The notes under the pieces are model-generated. The model did not search any database. It saw only the letters and a program-made list of their open reading frames with translations, and had not been told where the DNA came from. A DNA stretch of 64,000 nt from Geojedonia sp051814705 (GTDB taxonomy: Bacteria > Bacteroidota > Bacteroidia > Flavobacteriales > Flavobacteriaceae), in NCBI GenBank assembly GCA_051814705.1, contig JBPWQW010000006.1, forward strand, positions 1-64,000, written 5' to 3'. Below, piece after piece: positions 9,523-18,467 of the stretch (position 1 is the first letter of the stretch; every line of letters begins with the position of its first letter). Made by a program: the position numbers and the translations under genes.

Positions 9523-10749
9523 ATGAATTGGAACTGGTTTAAAAACATTGGTCCAGGCCCTTTAATTGCAGCAGCGTTTATTGGTCCAGGTACCGTAACA
9601 GTTTGCACACTAGCTGGAGTTGGTTTTGGCTTTGCTCTGCTTTGGGCCATGGTGTTTTCCATTATCGCAACCGTTGTTTTACAAGAAATGTCAGCGCGAT
9701 TGGGGATTATCACACAAAAAGGCTTAGCTGAAATCATTAGAACCGAAATTCATCACCCTTTTTTTAGAGGTATAGTTATCCTTTTAATCCTGTCTGTCAT
9801 TGTCATTGGAAATGCCGCATATGAAGCAGGAAATATTAGTGGAGGTGTTTTAGGGTTGGAAGCTATTTTTGGAAATTCCAATATTAAGATTGGAGCTTTT
9901 TCTATTAATGGCTTTAGCTTGACCACGGGCGTCATGGCTTTTTTAATCCTTTTTATAGGTAAATATAAAGTTCTTGAGAGGATCTTGGTATTCTTGGTCA
10001 TTGTAATGAGCTTAGCATTCTTATCTACAGCGATACTTACGAAACCTAAGCTATCCGAAATATTTATTGGAATTTTTAATTTCGGAGTTCCAGACGGGAG
10101 CATCCTGACCATAATTGCTTTGATTGGAACAACCGTAGTGCCTTATAATCTGTTTTTGCACGCTTCGTTGGTCAAAGAAAAATGGCATAAGGTATCCGAT
10201 TTAAAATTTGCCAGAAGGGATACCCGTATTGCCGTTGTTTTGGGTGGGATCGTATCCATGTGCATTATCATATCAGCCGCTTCAATACAGGCTCAACAGA
10301 TCAATAGCGCTGCTGATTTGGCTTTAGGCCTCGAACCTGTATTTGGTAGCTTTTCAAAATATATTTTAGCCATTGGTTTGTTTGCTGCCGGAATTACTAG
10401 CGCCATAACAGCACCGCTAGCCGCTGCTTTTGTTGCTACAGGTTGTTTAGGTTGGAATTCTTCCATGAGCTCGATAAAGTTTAAAATGGTATGGATGATT
10501 GTGTTAGGTCTAGGAATTATCTTCTCTTCAATAGGATTCAAATTCATCGAAATCATAAAGTTCGCCCAAGTTGCCAACGGACTTTTGTTACCTTTGATAG
10601 CTGGGTTTTTAATTTGGGTTATGAATAAATCGTCAATTTTAGGAAGCTATAAAAATTCTTGGCTTCAAAACGCCATGTCAGTTTTGATACTTGGCGTGAC
10701 GATATTTTTAGGGTTGAAAAGTATTTTAAGCGTGTTTAATGTACTATAA
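9523..10749 (+). CDS. Nramp-family transporter (YcsG-like) of the 5-oxoprolinase operon
   Basis: This 408-residue protein with about 11 membrane helices has the Nramp (LeuT) fold signature. The usual metal-binding TM1 motif DPGN is replaced by GPGT at 21-24, and the TM6 motif usually MPHN reads VPYN at 206-209. Without the Asp and Met ligands, Mn(II) or Fe(II) transport is doubtful. Its stop codon overlaps the pxpA start (TAATG), and Bacillus subtilis has an Nramp-family gene (ycsG) next to its pxp (ycsF/kip) genes. A role in bringing 5-oxoproline or a related compound into the cell is therefore plausible but unproven. Confidence 0.8.
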   Translation: MNWNWFKNIGPGPLIAAAFIGPGTVTVCTLAGVGFGFALLWAMVFSIIATVVLQEMSARLGIITQKGLAEIIRTEIHHPFFRGIVILLILSVIVIGNAAYEAGNISGGVLGLEAIFGNSNIKIGAFSINGFSLTTGVMAFLILFIGKYKVLERILVFLVIVMSLAFLSTAILTKPKLSEIFIGIFNFGVPDGSILTIIALIGTTVVPYNLFLHASLVKEKWHKVSDLKFARRDTRIAVVLGGIVSMCIIISAASIQAQQINSAADLALGLEPVFGSFSKYILAIGLFAAGITSAITAPLAAAFVATGCLGWNSSMSSIKFKMVWMIVLGLGIIFSSIGFKFIEIIKFAQVANGLLLPLIAGFLIWVMNKSSILGSYKNSWLQNAMSVLILGVTIFLGLKSILSVFNVL

Positions 10750-11489
10750 TGAAGCAAAGGATTGTAGATATTAATGCCGATGTAGGGGAGGGTTTAAATA
10801 ATGAAACCCAATTGATGCCTTATCTGTCTTCTTGCAATATAGCCTGTGGAGGTCATGCAGGTGATACAAAAACGATGACCCAAGTGGTAAAATTGGCCAA
10901 ACTATACAAGGTCAAGATTGGGGCACATCCCTCATTTCCAGATCAGCAGAACTTTGGCCGTCAAATTATGGATATATCCTGTGCAGAACTTTATACGTCT
11001 TTAAAACAACAGCTTAGGAATTTGATGCGTGTATTGAGAACAGAGCATGCGACACTTCACCATGTAAAACCCCACGGCGCACTCTACAATCTCGCTGCAA
11101 TAGATGAAAAGATTGCAAATGTGATCATAGAAGTTGTAAAAAGTATGTCACTACCATTATATCTTTATGTGCCTTATGGTTCGGTTATTGCCGATTTAGC
11201 ACAAAAAGAACATATTAATATCACTTATGAAGCTTTTTCCGATCGAAATTATAACGAAGACCTAACTCTAGTTTCAAGAACCCAAGACCATGCCCTTATC
11301 ACAGATCCAGAAGTGGTTTTTGCACATGTACACAGAATGATTTTTGATCAAAAAGTTAAAGCCATAAATGGAGTGGAAGTGGGCATAAAGGCGGATACGT
11401 TTTGCGTTCATGGAGATAACCCAGAAGCCCTAAAATTACTTCAAAAACTTACGGACAAATTGCACCAGTATCAGGTCGTAATAATGTAG
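10749..11489 (+). CDS. pxpA: 5-oxoprolinase subunit A (LamB/YcsF family)
   Basis: PxpA works with PxpB and PxpC to hydrolyse 5-oxoproline (pyroglutamate) to glutamate with ATP in the cytoplasm. The 246-residue protein begins with the family signature DINADVGEG at about 7-15, followed by the CNIACGGHAGD segment. Further on are HVKPHGALYN and the EAFSDRNYN stretch, all typical of LamB/YcsF proteins. Length is normal. The start overlaps the stop of the Nramp-like gene, and pxpB begins three bases after its stop, so the four genes form one operon. Confidence 0.93.
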   Translation: MKQRIVDINADVGEGLNNETQLMPYLSSCNIACGGHAGDTKTMTQVVKLAKLYKVKIGAHPSFPDQQNFGRQIMDISCAELYTSLKQQLRNLMRVLRTEHATLHHVKPHGALYNLAAIDEKIANVIIEVVKSMSLPLYLYVPYGSVIADLAQKEHINITYEAFSDRNYNEDLTLVSRTQDHALITDPEVVFAHVHRMIFDQKVKAINGVEVGIKADTFCVHGDNPEALKLLQKLTDKLHQYQVVIM

Positions 11490-11492
11490 CAT

Positions 11493-12227
11493 TTGGACAC
11501 TTTTCAACTCACATATAGACCTTTTGGAGAACGCTCAATTTTAGTGGAATGGCCATCAAATATCAATGAAAATATACTTCATGACATTATAAATTTTAAA
11601 CTAAACCTTCAAAATAATTATATTAAATCAAAAATTGAAGTAATCTCTGCATATAACTCGTTATTAATTTGTTATGATTATGCTATAGAGAATATCAATG
11701 ATGAAGTATCAACCCTTAAAGCACACTATTTATCAAAAAAAAATCTAAAACAAACAACGGTTACATTGTGGAAAATTCCAGTGTGCTACAATGACGAATT
11801 TGCTTTGGATTTGATGGACATATCATCCATAAAAAAGCGTTCAAAATCTAATGTTATTAAGTTGTATTCTAACGCAATTTATACGGTGTATTTTATAGGA
11901 TTCTTACCGGGATTTTTATACTTGGGAGGCTTGGATAAAAGACTTCATTTTCCTCGAAAATCTACCCCACGTTTACAAATCAGAAGCGGGGCTGTTGCCA
12001 TTGGTGGCAATCAAACTGGTATTTACCCATGCGATAGCCCTGGAGGCTGGAACATTATAGGCCATTCGCCAATTTCTTTTTTTGATGCGTTAAAGGTCAA
12101 TCCTTGTTTTGCAAAAGCTGGAGATAAAGTACAGTTTGTACCCATTAGCATTAAGGAACATCACGATATATCCACTTTGGTTGAAGCTGGGGTTTATCAA
12201 ATGGAGAGTGAGGTGATCGATGGTTAA
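11493..12227 (+). CDS. pxpB: 5-oxoprolinase subunit B (KipI family)
   Basis: PxpB is part of the ATP-dependent 5-oxoprolinase. The C-terminal half shows the KipI/allophanate-hydrolase subunit 1 signature: GFLPGFLYLGGL, then PRKSTPRLQIRSGAVAIGG and QTGIYPCDSPGGWNIIG. The 244-residue frame starts at a TTG, because no ATG is available before the conserved region. The weak start may be compensated by coupling to pxpA. The last eight bases overlap pxpC. The homologue KipI in Bacillus also inhibits the sporulation kinase, which has no relevance to this organism. Confidence 0.9.
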   Translation: MDTFQLTYRPFGERSILVEWPSNINENILHDIINFKLNLQNNYIKSKIEVISAYNSLLICYDYAIENINDEVSTLKAHYLSKKNLKQTTVTLWKIPVCYNDEFALDLMDISSIKKRSKSNVIKLYSNAIYTVYFIGFLPGFLYLGGLDKRLHFPRKSTPRLQIRSGAVAIGGNQTGIYPCDSPGGWNIIGHSPISFFDALKVNPCFAKAGDKVQFVPISIKEHHDISTLVEAGVYQMESEVIDG

Positions 12228-13068
12228 AGTTGTTAAATCAGGATTTTATTCCACCATTCAGGATTTAGGGCGCTATGGCTATCAGGACTATGGCGTGCCA
12301 GTTTCAGGTGCAATGGACCAATATTCGGCACAATTTGCAAATTTGGTGTTGAACAATAATACACAGGATGCCGTATTCGAAATGACGATGACAGGACCAA
12401 CTTTAGAATTCAATTGCCATACTTCAATTTGTATTTCTGGTGCCGATATGTCTCCAAAACTTAATGATTTAAGTATAAAAATGAATTCTGTAATAGCCAT
12501 TAAACCAAATGACAGCGTATCATTTGGTACATTAAACTACGGATTTAGAAGCTATTTGGCTGTAGTTGGAGGGTTTCAGACTCAATCCATCCTGAACAGT
12601 AGAAGTATGTTTAAAACGATCACGGCTAAGTTTAAAATTGAAGCCAACGATGACTTACTAATCGCTGAATCTAAGCCAATAGCATCCAATAAATATGCCG
12701 TTTTAAAGTATAATTCCACTCTTTTCACTTCGAATAGAATTGAAGTATTTAAAGGGCCAGAATTTGAGCTTTTAACGCCACTTCAACAAAAACAACTCTG
12801 TGCTCAAGATTTTACCATTTCAAATCTCAACGATCGAATGGCGTATCAGTTTAAAGAGCTTTTTAAAAATGACTTAAAACCTATCCTAACGGCACCAGTT
12901 TTACCTGGAACGATACAATTAACGCCTTCAGGAAACCTAATAGTCTTAATGCGAGATTGCCAAACAACTGGGGGTTATCCAAGAATACTTCAACTAAAAG
13001 AGAGTTCAATAAATTGTTTGGCACAAAAATTCACAGGACATGGGGTACGGTTTCAACTTTTAGATTAA
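12220..13068 (+). CDS. pxpC: 5-oxoprolinase subunit C (KipA, biotin-dependent carboxyltransferase-like family)
   Basis: This is the third subunit of 5-oxoprolinase. The 282-residue protein has the allophanate-hydrolase subunit 2 fold, with the N-terminal signature GYQDYGVPVSGAMDQYS and the late conserved segments LTPSGNLIVLMRDCQTTGGYPR and KFTGHGVRFQ. The family name refers to biotin carboxyltransferases, but it carries no biotin. The gene overlaps pxpB by eight bases. No clear terminator follows, and the next gene starts 95 bases later. Confidence 0.92.
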   Translation: MVKVVKSGFYSTIQDLGRYGYQDYGVPVSGAMDQYSAQFANLVLNNNTQDAVFEMTMTGPTLEFNCHTSICISGADMSPKLNDLSIKMNSVIAIKPNDSVSFGTLNYGFRSYLAVVGGFQTQSILNSRSMFKTITAKFKIEANDDLLIAESKPIASNKYAVLKYNSTLFTSNRIEVFKGPEFELLTPLQQKQLCAQDFTISNLNDRMAYQFKELFKNDLKPILTAPVLPGTIQLTPSGNLIVLMRDCQTTGGYPRILQLKESSINCLAQKFTGHGVRFQLLD

Positions 13069-13163
13069 TCAGATTAAAACACTTTGATCAATATTTTATA
13101 GATTTAAAATATTTCAATATATTGGAATCCATATAGAAATTTGTTTTTTTAAAACTACCAGCC

Positions 13164-13688
13164 ATGAAAAAACTTGTTTTATTAATATTTGGATTCATTT
13201 TAGGAGCATTAGCAATGTATTTTTATTGTTGTGTCGATGCCCAAAAGCCTGATAAAGGTGGAGCTATAACAAAACCAAGCGGACTTATTACTCCAATTCA
13301 GGCAGAGGCTTTGAATGCTAACTGGACCAAAAGCAGAAAAAAAGCCGTTGATTCGGCTGCAGGCCGTCCAGATAACCGGTCGTCTTGGTGGTCTTTGGTG
13401 GATCTTCAAAATTATTTGACCTATGCCGAACACCAAGCAGATAGTTTAGGGTATACAATGGATGGAGTTCGCGTATATTTAGGAGTTTACACTAGAAATG
13501 CACCAAATGGAAAAGCAGATTATACCACGATGTTTATGATACCTACAGGTAGAAAAGCGCATTCAGAATCTAATGTTAGTGTATTTAATTTGTCTACGCT
13601 GGCGGCTAGAAGTGATATTTCTGGAAGTGACGGATTAAATGACGGAGCAATCGGAAACCCACCTGATGCCAATTATCTTCAACACTAA
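13164..13688 (+). CDS. hypothetical exported or membrane-anchored protein
   Basis: I do not recognise the function of this protein. The 174-residue product starts with a hydrophobic segment (residues 3 to about 23) ending in YFYCCVDA, which could be a signal peptide or a single anchor. The rest is soluble and polar, with a WWSLVDLQNYLTYAEHQA segment in the middle and an end rich in Gly, Asp and Asn. It lies five bases upstream of a multi-pass membrane protein whose start is TTG, and the three genes up to the histidine kinase are tightly packed. It may therefore belong to the same signalling operon. Confidence 0.7.
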   Translation: MKKLVLLIFGFILGALAMYFYCCVDAQKPDKGGAITKPSGLITPIQAEALNANWTKSRKKAVDSAAGRPDNRSSWWSLVDLQNYLTYAEHQADSLGYTMDGVRVYLGVYTRNAPNGKADYTTMFMIPTGRKAHSESNVSVFNLSTLAARSDISGSDGLNDGAIGNPPDANYLQH

Positions 13689-13693
13689 CGGCT

Positions 13694-14410
13694 TTGGAAG
13701 ACTTTTTACTTGAAAATTATATGTTTTTAACAAGACTTGTAGAAAGCATCGCGGTGTTGACGGGACTAATTTTTTACAAAAAATATAGGAATACGCCGCA
13801 AAAATATTTTATTTGGTTTTTAATCTATACACTGCTAGTAGAAGTCATCGGAAGCTATACGGTATTCATACATGACATTCCTTCATTAAAATTTATAAAA
13901 GACGCTTTAAGAGGTACTTTAATTCAAAAAAACTATTGGTGGTTTACCATTTTTTGGGCGGTAGGGAGTGCGTTGTTTTATGCGTTTTATTTTTACAAAA
14001 ATTTAAAAAACATGAGGTTTAGGTTAATAGTAAAATATGCGGGGACCCTGTTTTTAATCAGTTCTGTTTGTTATTTATCATTTAACTTTTCGACCTTATT
14101 TAAAGCAATAATGCCTTTTATTAAACTAAGTGGAGCCGCTGTTATATTTATTTGTACCATACTTTATTTTATAGAATTGTTAAAATCTGATCAAGTCCTG
14201 TCATTTTATAGATCCTTGAATTTTTATATCAGCTCCACCATATTTATTTGGTGGTTGGTAACCACTCCTGTAGTATTTTTTGAAATTTATTTTTCATCAG
14301 CAGATTGGAATTTTGTCTTTTTGAGATGGCAGATATTTTTGTTCATGAATATTTTTATGTATTTAACCTTTAGTTTCGCTTTATTATGGTGCAAACCCCA
14401 GAACGATTAA
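13694..14410 (+). CDS. multi-pass membrane protein upstream of a histidine kinase
   Basis: This 238-residue protein is rich in Phe, Tyr and Trp, with about seven predicted membrane helices and hardly any soluble domain. No catalytic motif is visible. The frame starts at TTG; an ATG ten codons further on (13721) is the alternative. I kept TTG because the first helix begins immediately after the second start. The 3' end overlaps the histidine kinase gene by 25 bases, which argues for coupled translation. A sensing role for the kinase is likely but inferred only from position. Confidence 0.7.
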   Translation: MEDFLLENYMFLTRLVESIAVLTGLIFYKKYRNTPQKYFIWFLIYTLLVEVIGSYTVFIHDIPSLKFIKDALRGTLIQKNYWWFTIFWAVGSALFYAFYFYKNLKNMRFRLIVKYAGTLFLISSVCYLSFNFSTLFKAIMPFIKLSGAAVIFICTILYFIELLKSDQVLSFYRSLNFYISSTIFIWWLVTTPVVFFEIYFSSADWNFVFLRWQIFLFMNIFMYLTFSFALLWCKPQND

Positions 14411-15189
14411 TTAGTACTGATGCCGAAAGGTATTTGTTGGTCTATATGATAGCTGTACTTGTTATTGTGACGGCATTGGTAATTGTGTTTTTTATAGTAT
14501 TTCAGAAACGAAAACATAAATTGCTATTAGATAAAATCAAGCAGCAGCAAGCTTTTGAAGAAGAAATTAGAAAAACTCAATCCGAAATACAGGAACAGAC
14601 CTTAAAACACATTGGATGGGAATTGCACGATAATGTGGGTCAATTATTGGCTTATGCCAGTATGCAACTCAATTTGATCGCTTCACAAGTGTCTGATGAT
14701 TTAAAAGATAAATTGAATGATACTACAAATGCAATAAAAGAAAGTTTAAAAGAAGTCCGTTTACTCTCCAAATCATTAAATAGCGACGTCATTTTAAATA
14801 TAGGATTAGAACAATCTATAGCCAATGAACTCAAGCGTCTTAAAAAGATGAAATTCACCAGTGCCGAATTACATATAAAAGGAATACGGGTAGAATTAGA
14901 TAATAAGAAGTATGAAATCATCTTATTTAGAATCCTTCAAGAGTTTTTCTCTAATTCTGTGAAATATTCAGGAGCCAAAAACCTAAAGGTCGAGCTTAAT
15001 TACTTTACCGATAAACTGACGATTATGGCTTCAGATGATGGAATAGGATTTGATATGGAGACCGCCAAAAAAGGCTCAGGATTGATTACTATGAAAAGTA
15101 GAGCAGAGCTTATCAATGCTACTTTTAATCTGACCTCAAGACCCCAAGAAGGCGTTGCTTTGTCCTTAACTTATCCATTTAAAACTTAG
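14386..15189 (+). CDS. sensor histidine kinase (HisKA_3 type)
   Basis: This 267-residue kinase of the NarX/DesK group has one N-terminal membrane helix (about 18-39), a short coiled region and then the dimerisation domain with phospho-acceptor His81 in WELHDNVGQ. The ATP-binding domain has Asn190 in the FFSNSVKYSG N-box and GIGFD at 219-223. There is no periplasmic sensor domain, so the overlapping membrane protein upstream may serve as the sensor. No response regulator is encoded next to it. The gene downstream is convergent. Confidence 0.88.
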   Translation: MVQTPERLISTDAERYLLVYMIAVLVIVTALVIVFFIVFQKRKHKLLLDKIKQQQAFEEEIRKTQSEIQEQTLKHIGWELHDNVGQLLAYASMQLNLIASQVSDDLKDKLNDTTNAIKESLKEVRLLSKSLNSDVILNIGLEQSIANELKRLKKMKFTSAELHIKGIRVELDNKKYEIILFRILQEFFSNSVKYSGAKNLKVELNYFTDKLTIMASDDGIGFDMETAKKGSGLITMKSRAELINATFNLTSRPQEGVALSLTYPFKT

Positions 15190-15200
15190 TATTTTAAAAA

Positions 15201-15256
15201 TTTGGAATTTGGAATTTGGAATTTGGAATTTGTGATTTTGAATTTGTGATTTTGAA
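15201..15256. repeat. heptanucleotide tandem repeat at a convergent gene end
   Basis: Four copies of TTTGGAA are followed by two longer, related TTTGTGATTTTGAA-like units. The repeat lies in the 3' gap between the histidine kinase and the pseudouridine synthase, and touches the stop of the latter. No terminator hairpin is visible here. Confidence 0.75.
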
Positions 15257-15257
15257 A

Positions 15258-15968
15258 TCACCCTTCACAAGCATTCCAAACGACCTCATTGGGCAAAGAA
15301 GCAGTAATATTAATATGTTCTTTAGAAACGGGATGGATAAATTGCAATTGTCTGGCGTGTAAATGAATACTGGCATCAGGATTGCTCCTGTCAAAACCAT
15401 ATTTTAAATCCCCTTTAATGGGACAACCTATGCTTGCCAATTGAGAACGAATCTGATGATGACGTCCTGTTTCAAGTTCAATTTCCAATAAAAAATAGGT
15501 GTCTAAAGCCTTTAGTAGTTTATAATGAAGAATGGCCTTTTTAGCGCCATCTATTTCTTTAGAGTAAGCCGTAGATTTGTTGTTCTTTGGATTTTTTTTC
15601 AACCAATGGGTTAGTGTGTCGTGGGGTTTTGGAGGGGCGTTTTTTACAACGGCCCAATAGGTTTTTTTTGCTTCTTTTTCTGAAAATAGTTTGTTAAGTC
15701 GTGGTAAGGCTTTACTAGTCTTGGCAAACATGACAATACCTGTAGTAGGCCTATCGAGCCGGTGTACAACACCTAAATAGACATTTCCTGGCTTATTGTA
15801 TTTTTCTTTGATAAAATCTTTAACGACCTCACTTAAGGGTTGGTCACCGGTTTTGTCACCTTGTACAATATCACCAGCGCGTTTGTTGACAATTATGAGA
15901 TGGTTATCTTCGTATAAAAGCTGAAGGTTGTTTTTGTTGGAATGTATTTTTTCTGGTTTTTGACCCAC
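15258..15968 (-). CDS. RluA family pseudouridine synthase
   Basis: This 236-residue enzyme converts uridine to pseudouridine in rRNA or tRNA. The catalytic Asp lies in the family motif HRLDRPTTG, and the later GRHHQIRSQL segment is typical. The target RNA cannot be told. No S4 domain precedes the catalytic domain. The best start is GTG at 15968, as no ATG precedes the LYEDNHLIIVNK segment. It is downstream of panB on the same strand with a 75-base gap. Confidence 0.88.
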   Translation of the reverse strand: MGQKPEKIHSNKNNLQLLYEDNHLIIVNKRAGDIVQGDKTGDQPLSEVVKDFIKEKYNKPGNVYLGVVHRLDRPTTGIVMFAKTSKALPRLNKLFSEKEAKKTYWAVVKNAPPKPHDTLTHWLKKNPKNNKSTAYSKEIDGAKKAILHYKLLKALDTYFLLEIELETGRHHQIRSQLASIGCPIKGDLKYGFDRSNPDASIHLHARQLQFIHPVSKEHINITASLPNEVVWNACEG

Positions 15969-16043
15969 AAATTCACGAATTATTTACGTTTATCGTTATG
16001 AATGCTTGCTTCCCTCTGAAGAGATGACAACAGATTGAGAAGT

Positions 16044-16862
16044 CTAATATTGTTCTTCTTCATTAGGAAAATCCCCGATTTTCACATCTGAGACATAATG
16101 TGAAATAGCCTTAGTCATATCTTCGTATAAATTCATATAACGGCGTAAAAAACGAGGATTAAACTCATAGGTCATCCCCAACATATCTGGTAATACCAAA
16201 ACTTGTCCGTCTACACCATTACCTGCTCCAATGCCTATAATGGGGATGGAGATACTTTCAGCTACTTCTTTGGCTAATTTTGCTGGAATTTTTTCCAAAA
16301 CAATTCCAAAACATCCCATTTTTTCAAGTGCTATGGCATCTTCTTTTAGCCGCTCTGCTTCCTCTTCTTCTTTGGCGCGAACGGTATAAGTGCCAAATTT
16401 ATAAATGGACTGTGGTGTTAAACCTAAATGTCCCATTACGGGAATTCCAGCGTTTAAGATGCGTTTTATGGATTCTTTTACCTCTTGTCCGCCTTCCATT
16501 TTTACGGCATGTGCACCACTTTCTTTCATGATTCTAATCGCAGAGCGCAAGGCGGCTTTAGGATCACTTTGATAGCTTCCAAAAGGGAGATCAACCACAA
16601 CCAATGACCGGTTAATTGCTCTAACAACAGATGAAGCGTGATAAATCATTTGATCCAAAGTAATAGGCAAGGTAGTTTCATGTCCAGCCATAACATTACT
16701 CGCCGAATCGCCAACCAAAATGACATCTACTCCAGCGCCATCTACAATTTTGGCCATGGTATAATCATAAGCTGTGAGCATGGATATCTTCTCGCCTTTA
16801 GCTTTCATGTCCACTAAAGTTTTTACGGTAATTCTTTTGTAATCGTTTTTTACTGCCGACAT
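16044..16862 (-). CDS. panB: 3-methyl-2-oxobutanoate hydroxymethyltransferase
   Basis: PanB transfers a hydroxymethyl group from methylene-tetrahydrofolate to 2-oxoisovalerate, giving ketopantoate in pantothenate (coenzyme A) synthesis. The 272-residue protein shows the metal-binding VGDSASNVMAGH segment, the DLPFGSYQ segment, the active-site MGHLGLTPQ and the glycine-rich IIGIGAGNGVDGQ. Length is normal. Other pan genes are not in the window. A -7 box TATTTTTG lies upstream on the minus strand (16885-16892). Confidence 0.95.
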   Translation of the reverse strand: MSAVKNDYKRITVKTLVDMKAKGEKISMLTAYDYTMAKIVDGAGVDVILVGDSASNVMAGHETTLPITLDQMIYHASSVVRAINRSLVVVDLPFGSYQSDPKAALRSAIRIMKESGAHAVKMEGGQEVKESIKRILNAGIPVMGHLGLTPQSIYKFGTYTVRAKEEEEAERLKEDAIALEKMGCFGIVLEKIPAKLAKEVAESISIPIIGIGAGNGVDGQVLVLPDMLGMTYEFNPRFLRRYMNLYEDMTKAISHYVSDVKIGDFPNEEEQY

Positions 16863-16884
16863 AATGTTATGGTATTTAATGTTG

Positions 16885-16892
16885 CAAAAATA
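16885..16892 (-). promoter_or_regulatory. Bacteroidota -7 box for panB
   Basis: The minus strand reads TATTTTTG, which fits TAnnTTTG, 22 bases before the panB ATG. No convincing -33 TTG was found. Confidence 0.5.
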
Positions 16893-16923
16893 ACAAGTTT
16901 TAGGTTATCACCTGCCTAATCGA

Positions 16924-18348
16924 TTAGCAATCGGTTAAATTTACACCAACAGCCAAGCCGCCTTCAGACGTTTCTTTGTATTTAGTGTTCATATCCTTAG
17001 CGGTTTCCCACATAGTAGTAACCACTTTATCAAATGGTACTTTTACGTTTTTCGGGTCGGTATCCAGTGCCAATTCTGCAGCATTTATGGCTTTTATAGC
17101 TCCCATAGAGTTTCGTTCTATACAAGGAATTTGAACGAGGCCTCCTATGGGATCACAGGTTAGACCTAAATGATGTTCCATAGCAATCTCCGCGGCTACC
17201 AATACTTGCTCTGGTGTGCCACCCAGAAGTTCACATAAGCCTGCTGCTGCCATGGCTGCCGAAACACCAATTTCTGCCTGACAACCTCCCATGGCTGCCG
17301 AAATGGTAGCTCCTTTTTTAAAGAGGCTTCCAATTTCTCCTGCAACGAGCAAGAATTTTTTTATATGCTCAAAATCCGCATTATGGTTTTCAATCACCAT
17401 ATAGTACATCAACACAGCAGGAATCACTCCAGCACTGCCATTAGTGGGTGCTGTAACAACACGACCTAAGGAAGCATTGACTTCATTGACAGCCAAAGCG
17501 AAACAACTAACCCATTTTAAGATTTGCCGAAATTTCACTTCAGTCAAACGTATACTGTCCAACCATTCCTGTGGTGTGGTATAAACGATGTCACTTTTTA
17601 AAGTTTGGTGTGTGTCATAAGCTCTGCGGCGGACATTCAAACCTCCCGGAAGATTACCTTCAGTATGGCAACCAATATACATACACTCCAACATGGTGTT
17701 CCAAATACGGTGAAGCTCGAGATCGATTTGTTCTGGGGTTCGGATGGATTTTTCATTTTCTAAAACCACATTAGAGATTGATGTGTTTAAAGCCGAACAA
17801 TAGTCCAATAACTCGGTTCCCAAACGGATGGGGTAAGGAAAGGTGTTTAGAAAGATCGCTTTGTTTTTTTTAGAATTTTTGCGCTCTTCCATAACCACAA
17901 AACCGCCTCCAATAGAGTAGTAGGTGGAACTTTTGATTTTACCATTAACTTTTGCCGAAAACTTTAAAGCATTGGCATGGAAGGGTAAAAATTTCCTATT
18001 AAAAACGATATCAGTTTCTGGATGAAACTCCAAAGGCTTCTCGTTATTGAATTTTAAGAGTTTTGTATTTTTTATCTCACTGATAATGACTCCTATAGTT
18101 TCTATAGGAATTGTTTCTGGGTCAGCCCCACTTAAACCGAGCATTACCGCATAATCTGTGGCATGTCCTTTACCGGTTAATGACAAAGATCCATATAAGT
18201 CCACTTTTATGGTTTCAACCGAGTCAAAATGTTGGGTGGCTTTAAGGTCTTTTATCCATCGTTCGGCGGCTCGCCAAGGTCCCAGCGTATGGGAGCTTGA
18301 AGGGCCAACACCAATTTTAAGCATGTCAAAAACAGAAATACATTCCAC
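16924..18348 (-). CDS. sdaA: L-serine ammonia-lyase, iron-sulfur dependent
   Basis: The enzyme deaminates L-serine to pyruvate and ammonia. The alpha and beta domains are in one chain: the beta-domain signature FDMLKIGVGPSSSHTLGPW is close to the N-terminus and the alpha domain follows. Cluster cysteines are likely in MGGCQAEIG, CDPIGG and IPCIERN. I chose the GTG at 18348 (474 residues), giving the N-terminus MECISVFDM usual for the family. The frame is open up to 18396, but a TATATTTG -7 box at 18373-18380 lies inside that extension, so the longer form is unlikely to be translated. Confidence 0.93.
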   Translation of the reverse strand: MECISVFDMLKIGVGPSSSHTLGPWRAAERWIKDLKATQHFDSVETIKVDLYGSLSLTGKGHATDYAVMLGLSGADPETIPIETIGVIISEIKNTKLLKFNNEKPLEFHPETDIVFNRKFLPFHANALKFSAKVNGKIKSSTYYSIGGGFVVMEERKNSKKNKAIFLNTFPYPIRLGTELLDYCSALNTSISNVVLENEKSIRTPEQIDLELHRIWNTMLECMYIGCHTEGNLPGGLNVRRRAYDTHQTLKSDIVYTTPQEWLDSIRLTEVKFRQILKWVSCFALAVNEVNASLGRVVTAPTNGSAGVIPAVLMYYMVIENHNADFEHIKKFLLVAGEIGSLFKKGATISAAMGGCQAEIGVSAAMAAAGLCELLGGTPEQVLVAAEIAMEHHLGLTCDPIGGLVQIPCIERNSMGAIKAINAAELALDTDPKNVKVPFDKVVTTMWETAKDMNTKYKETSEGGLAVGVNLTDC

Positions 18349-18372
18349 GTAAGATAACCTTATAGATTTAGG

Positions 18373-18380
18373 CAAATATA
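18373..18380 (-). promoter_or_regulatory. -7 box for sdaA
   Basis: The minus strand reads TATATTTG, an exact TAnnTTTG match, 24 bases before the chosen GTG start. It supports the shorter sdaA reading frame. Confidence 0.55.
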
Positions 18381-18467
18381 GAGATTTAAAGTGCAATTAA
18401 AATGAAATTAAAACAAAGTCGAAATTTCAAACTTTTCAAAAAGATGTCCTGTAGAATTAAGAATTAA

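Noticed and set aside
9753..10112. minus-strand frame inside the Nramp-like gene
   Set aside because: It is the complement of membrane helices, with no independent start signals or family resemblance.
9523..10749. naming the Nramp-like gene mntH
   Set aside because: The TM1 and TM6 metal ligands are absent and the gene sits in the 5-oxoprolinase operon, so a manganese transporter name would mislead.
18349..18396. sixteen-codon N-terminal extension of sdaA
   Set aside because: It contains a TAnnTTTG promoter box and precedes the usual N-terminus of the family, so it is more probably leader than coding sequence.
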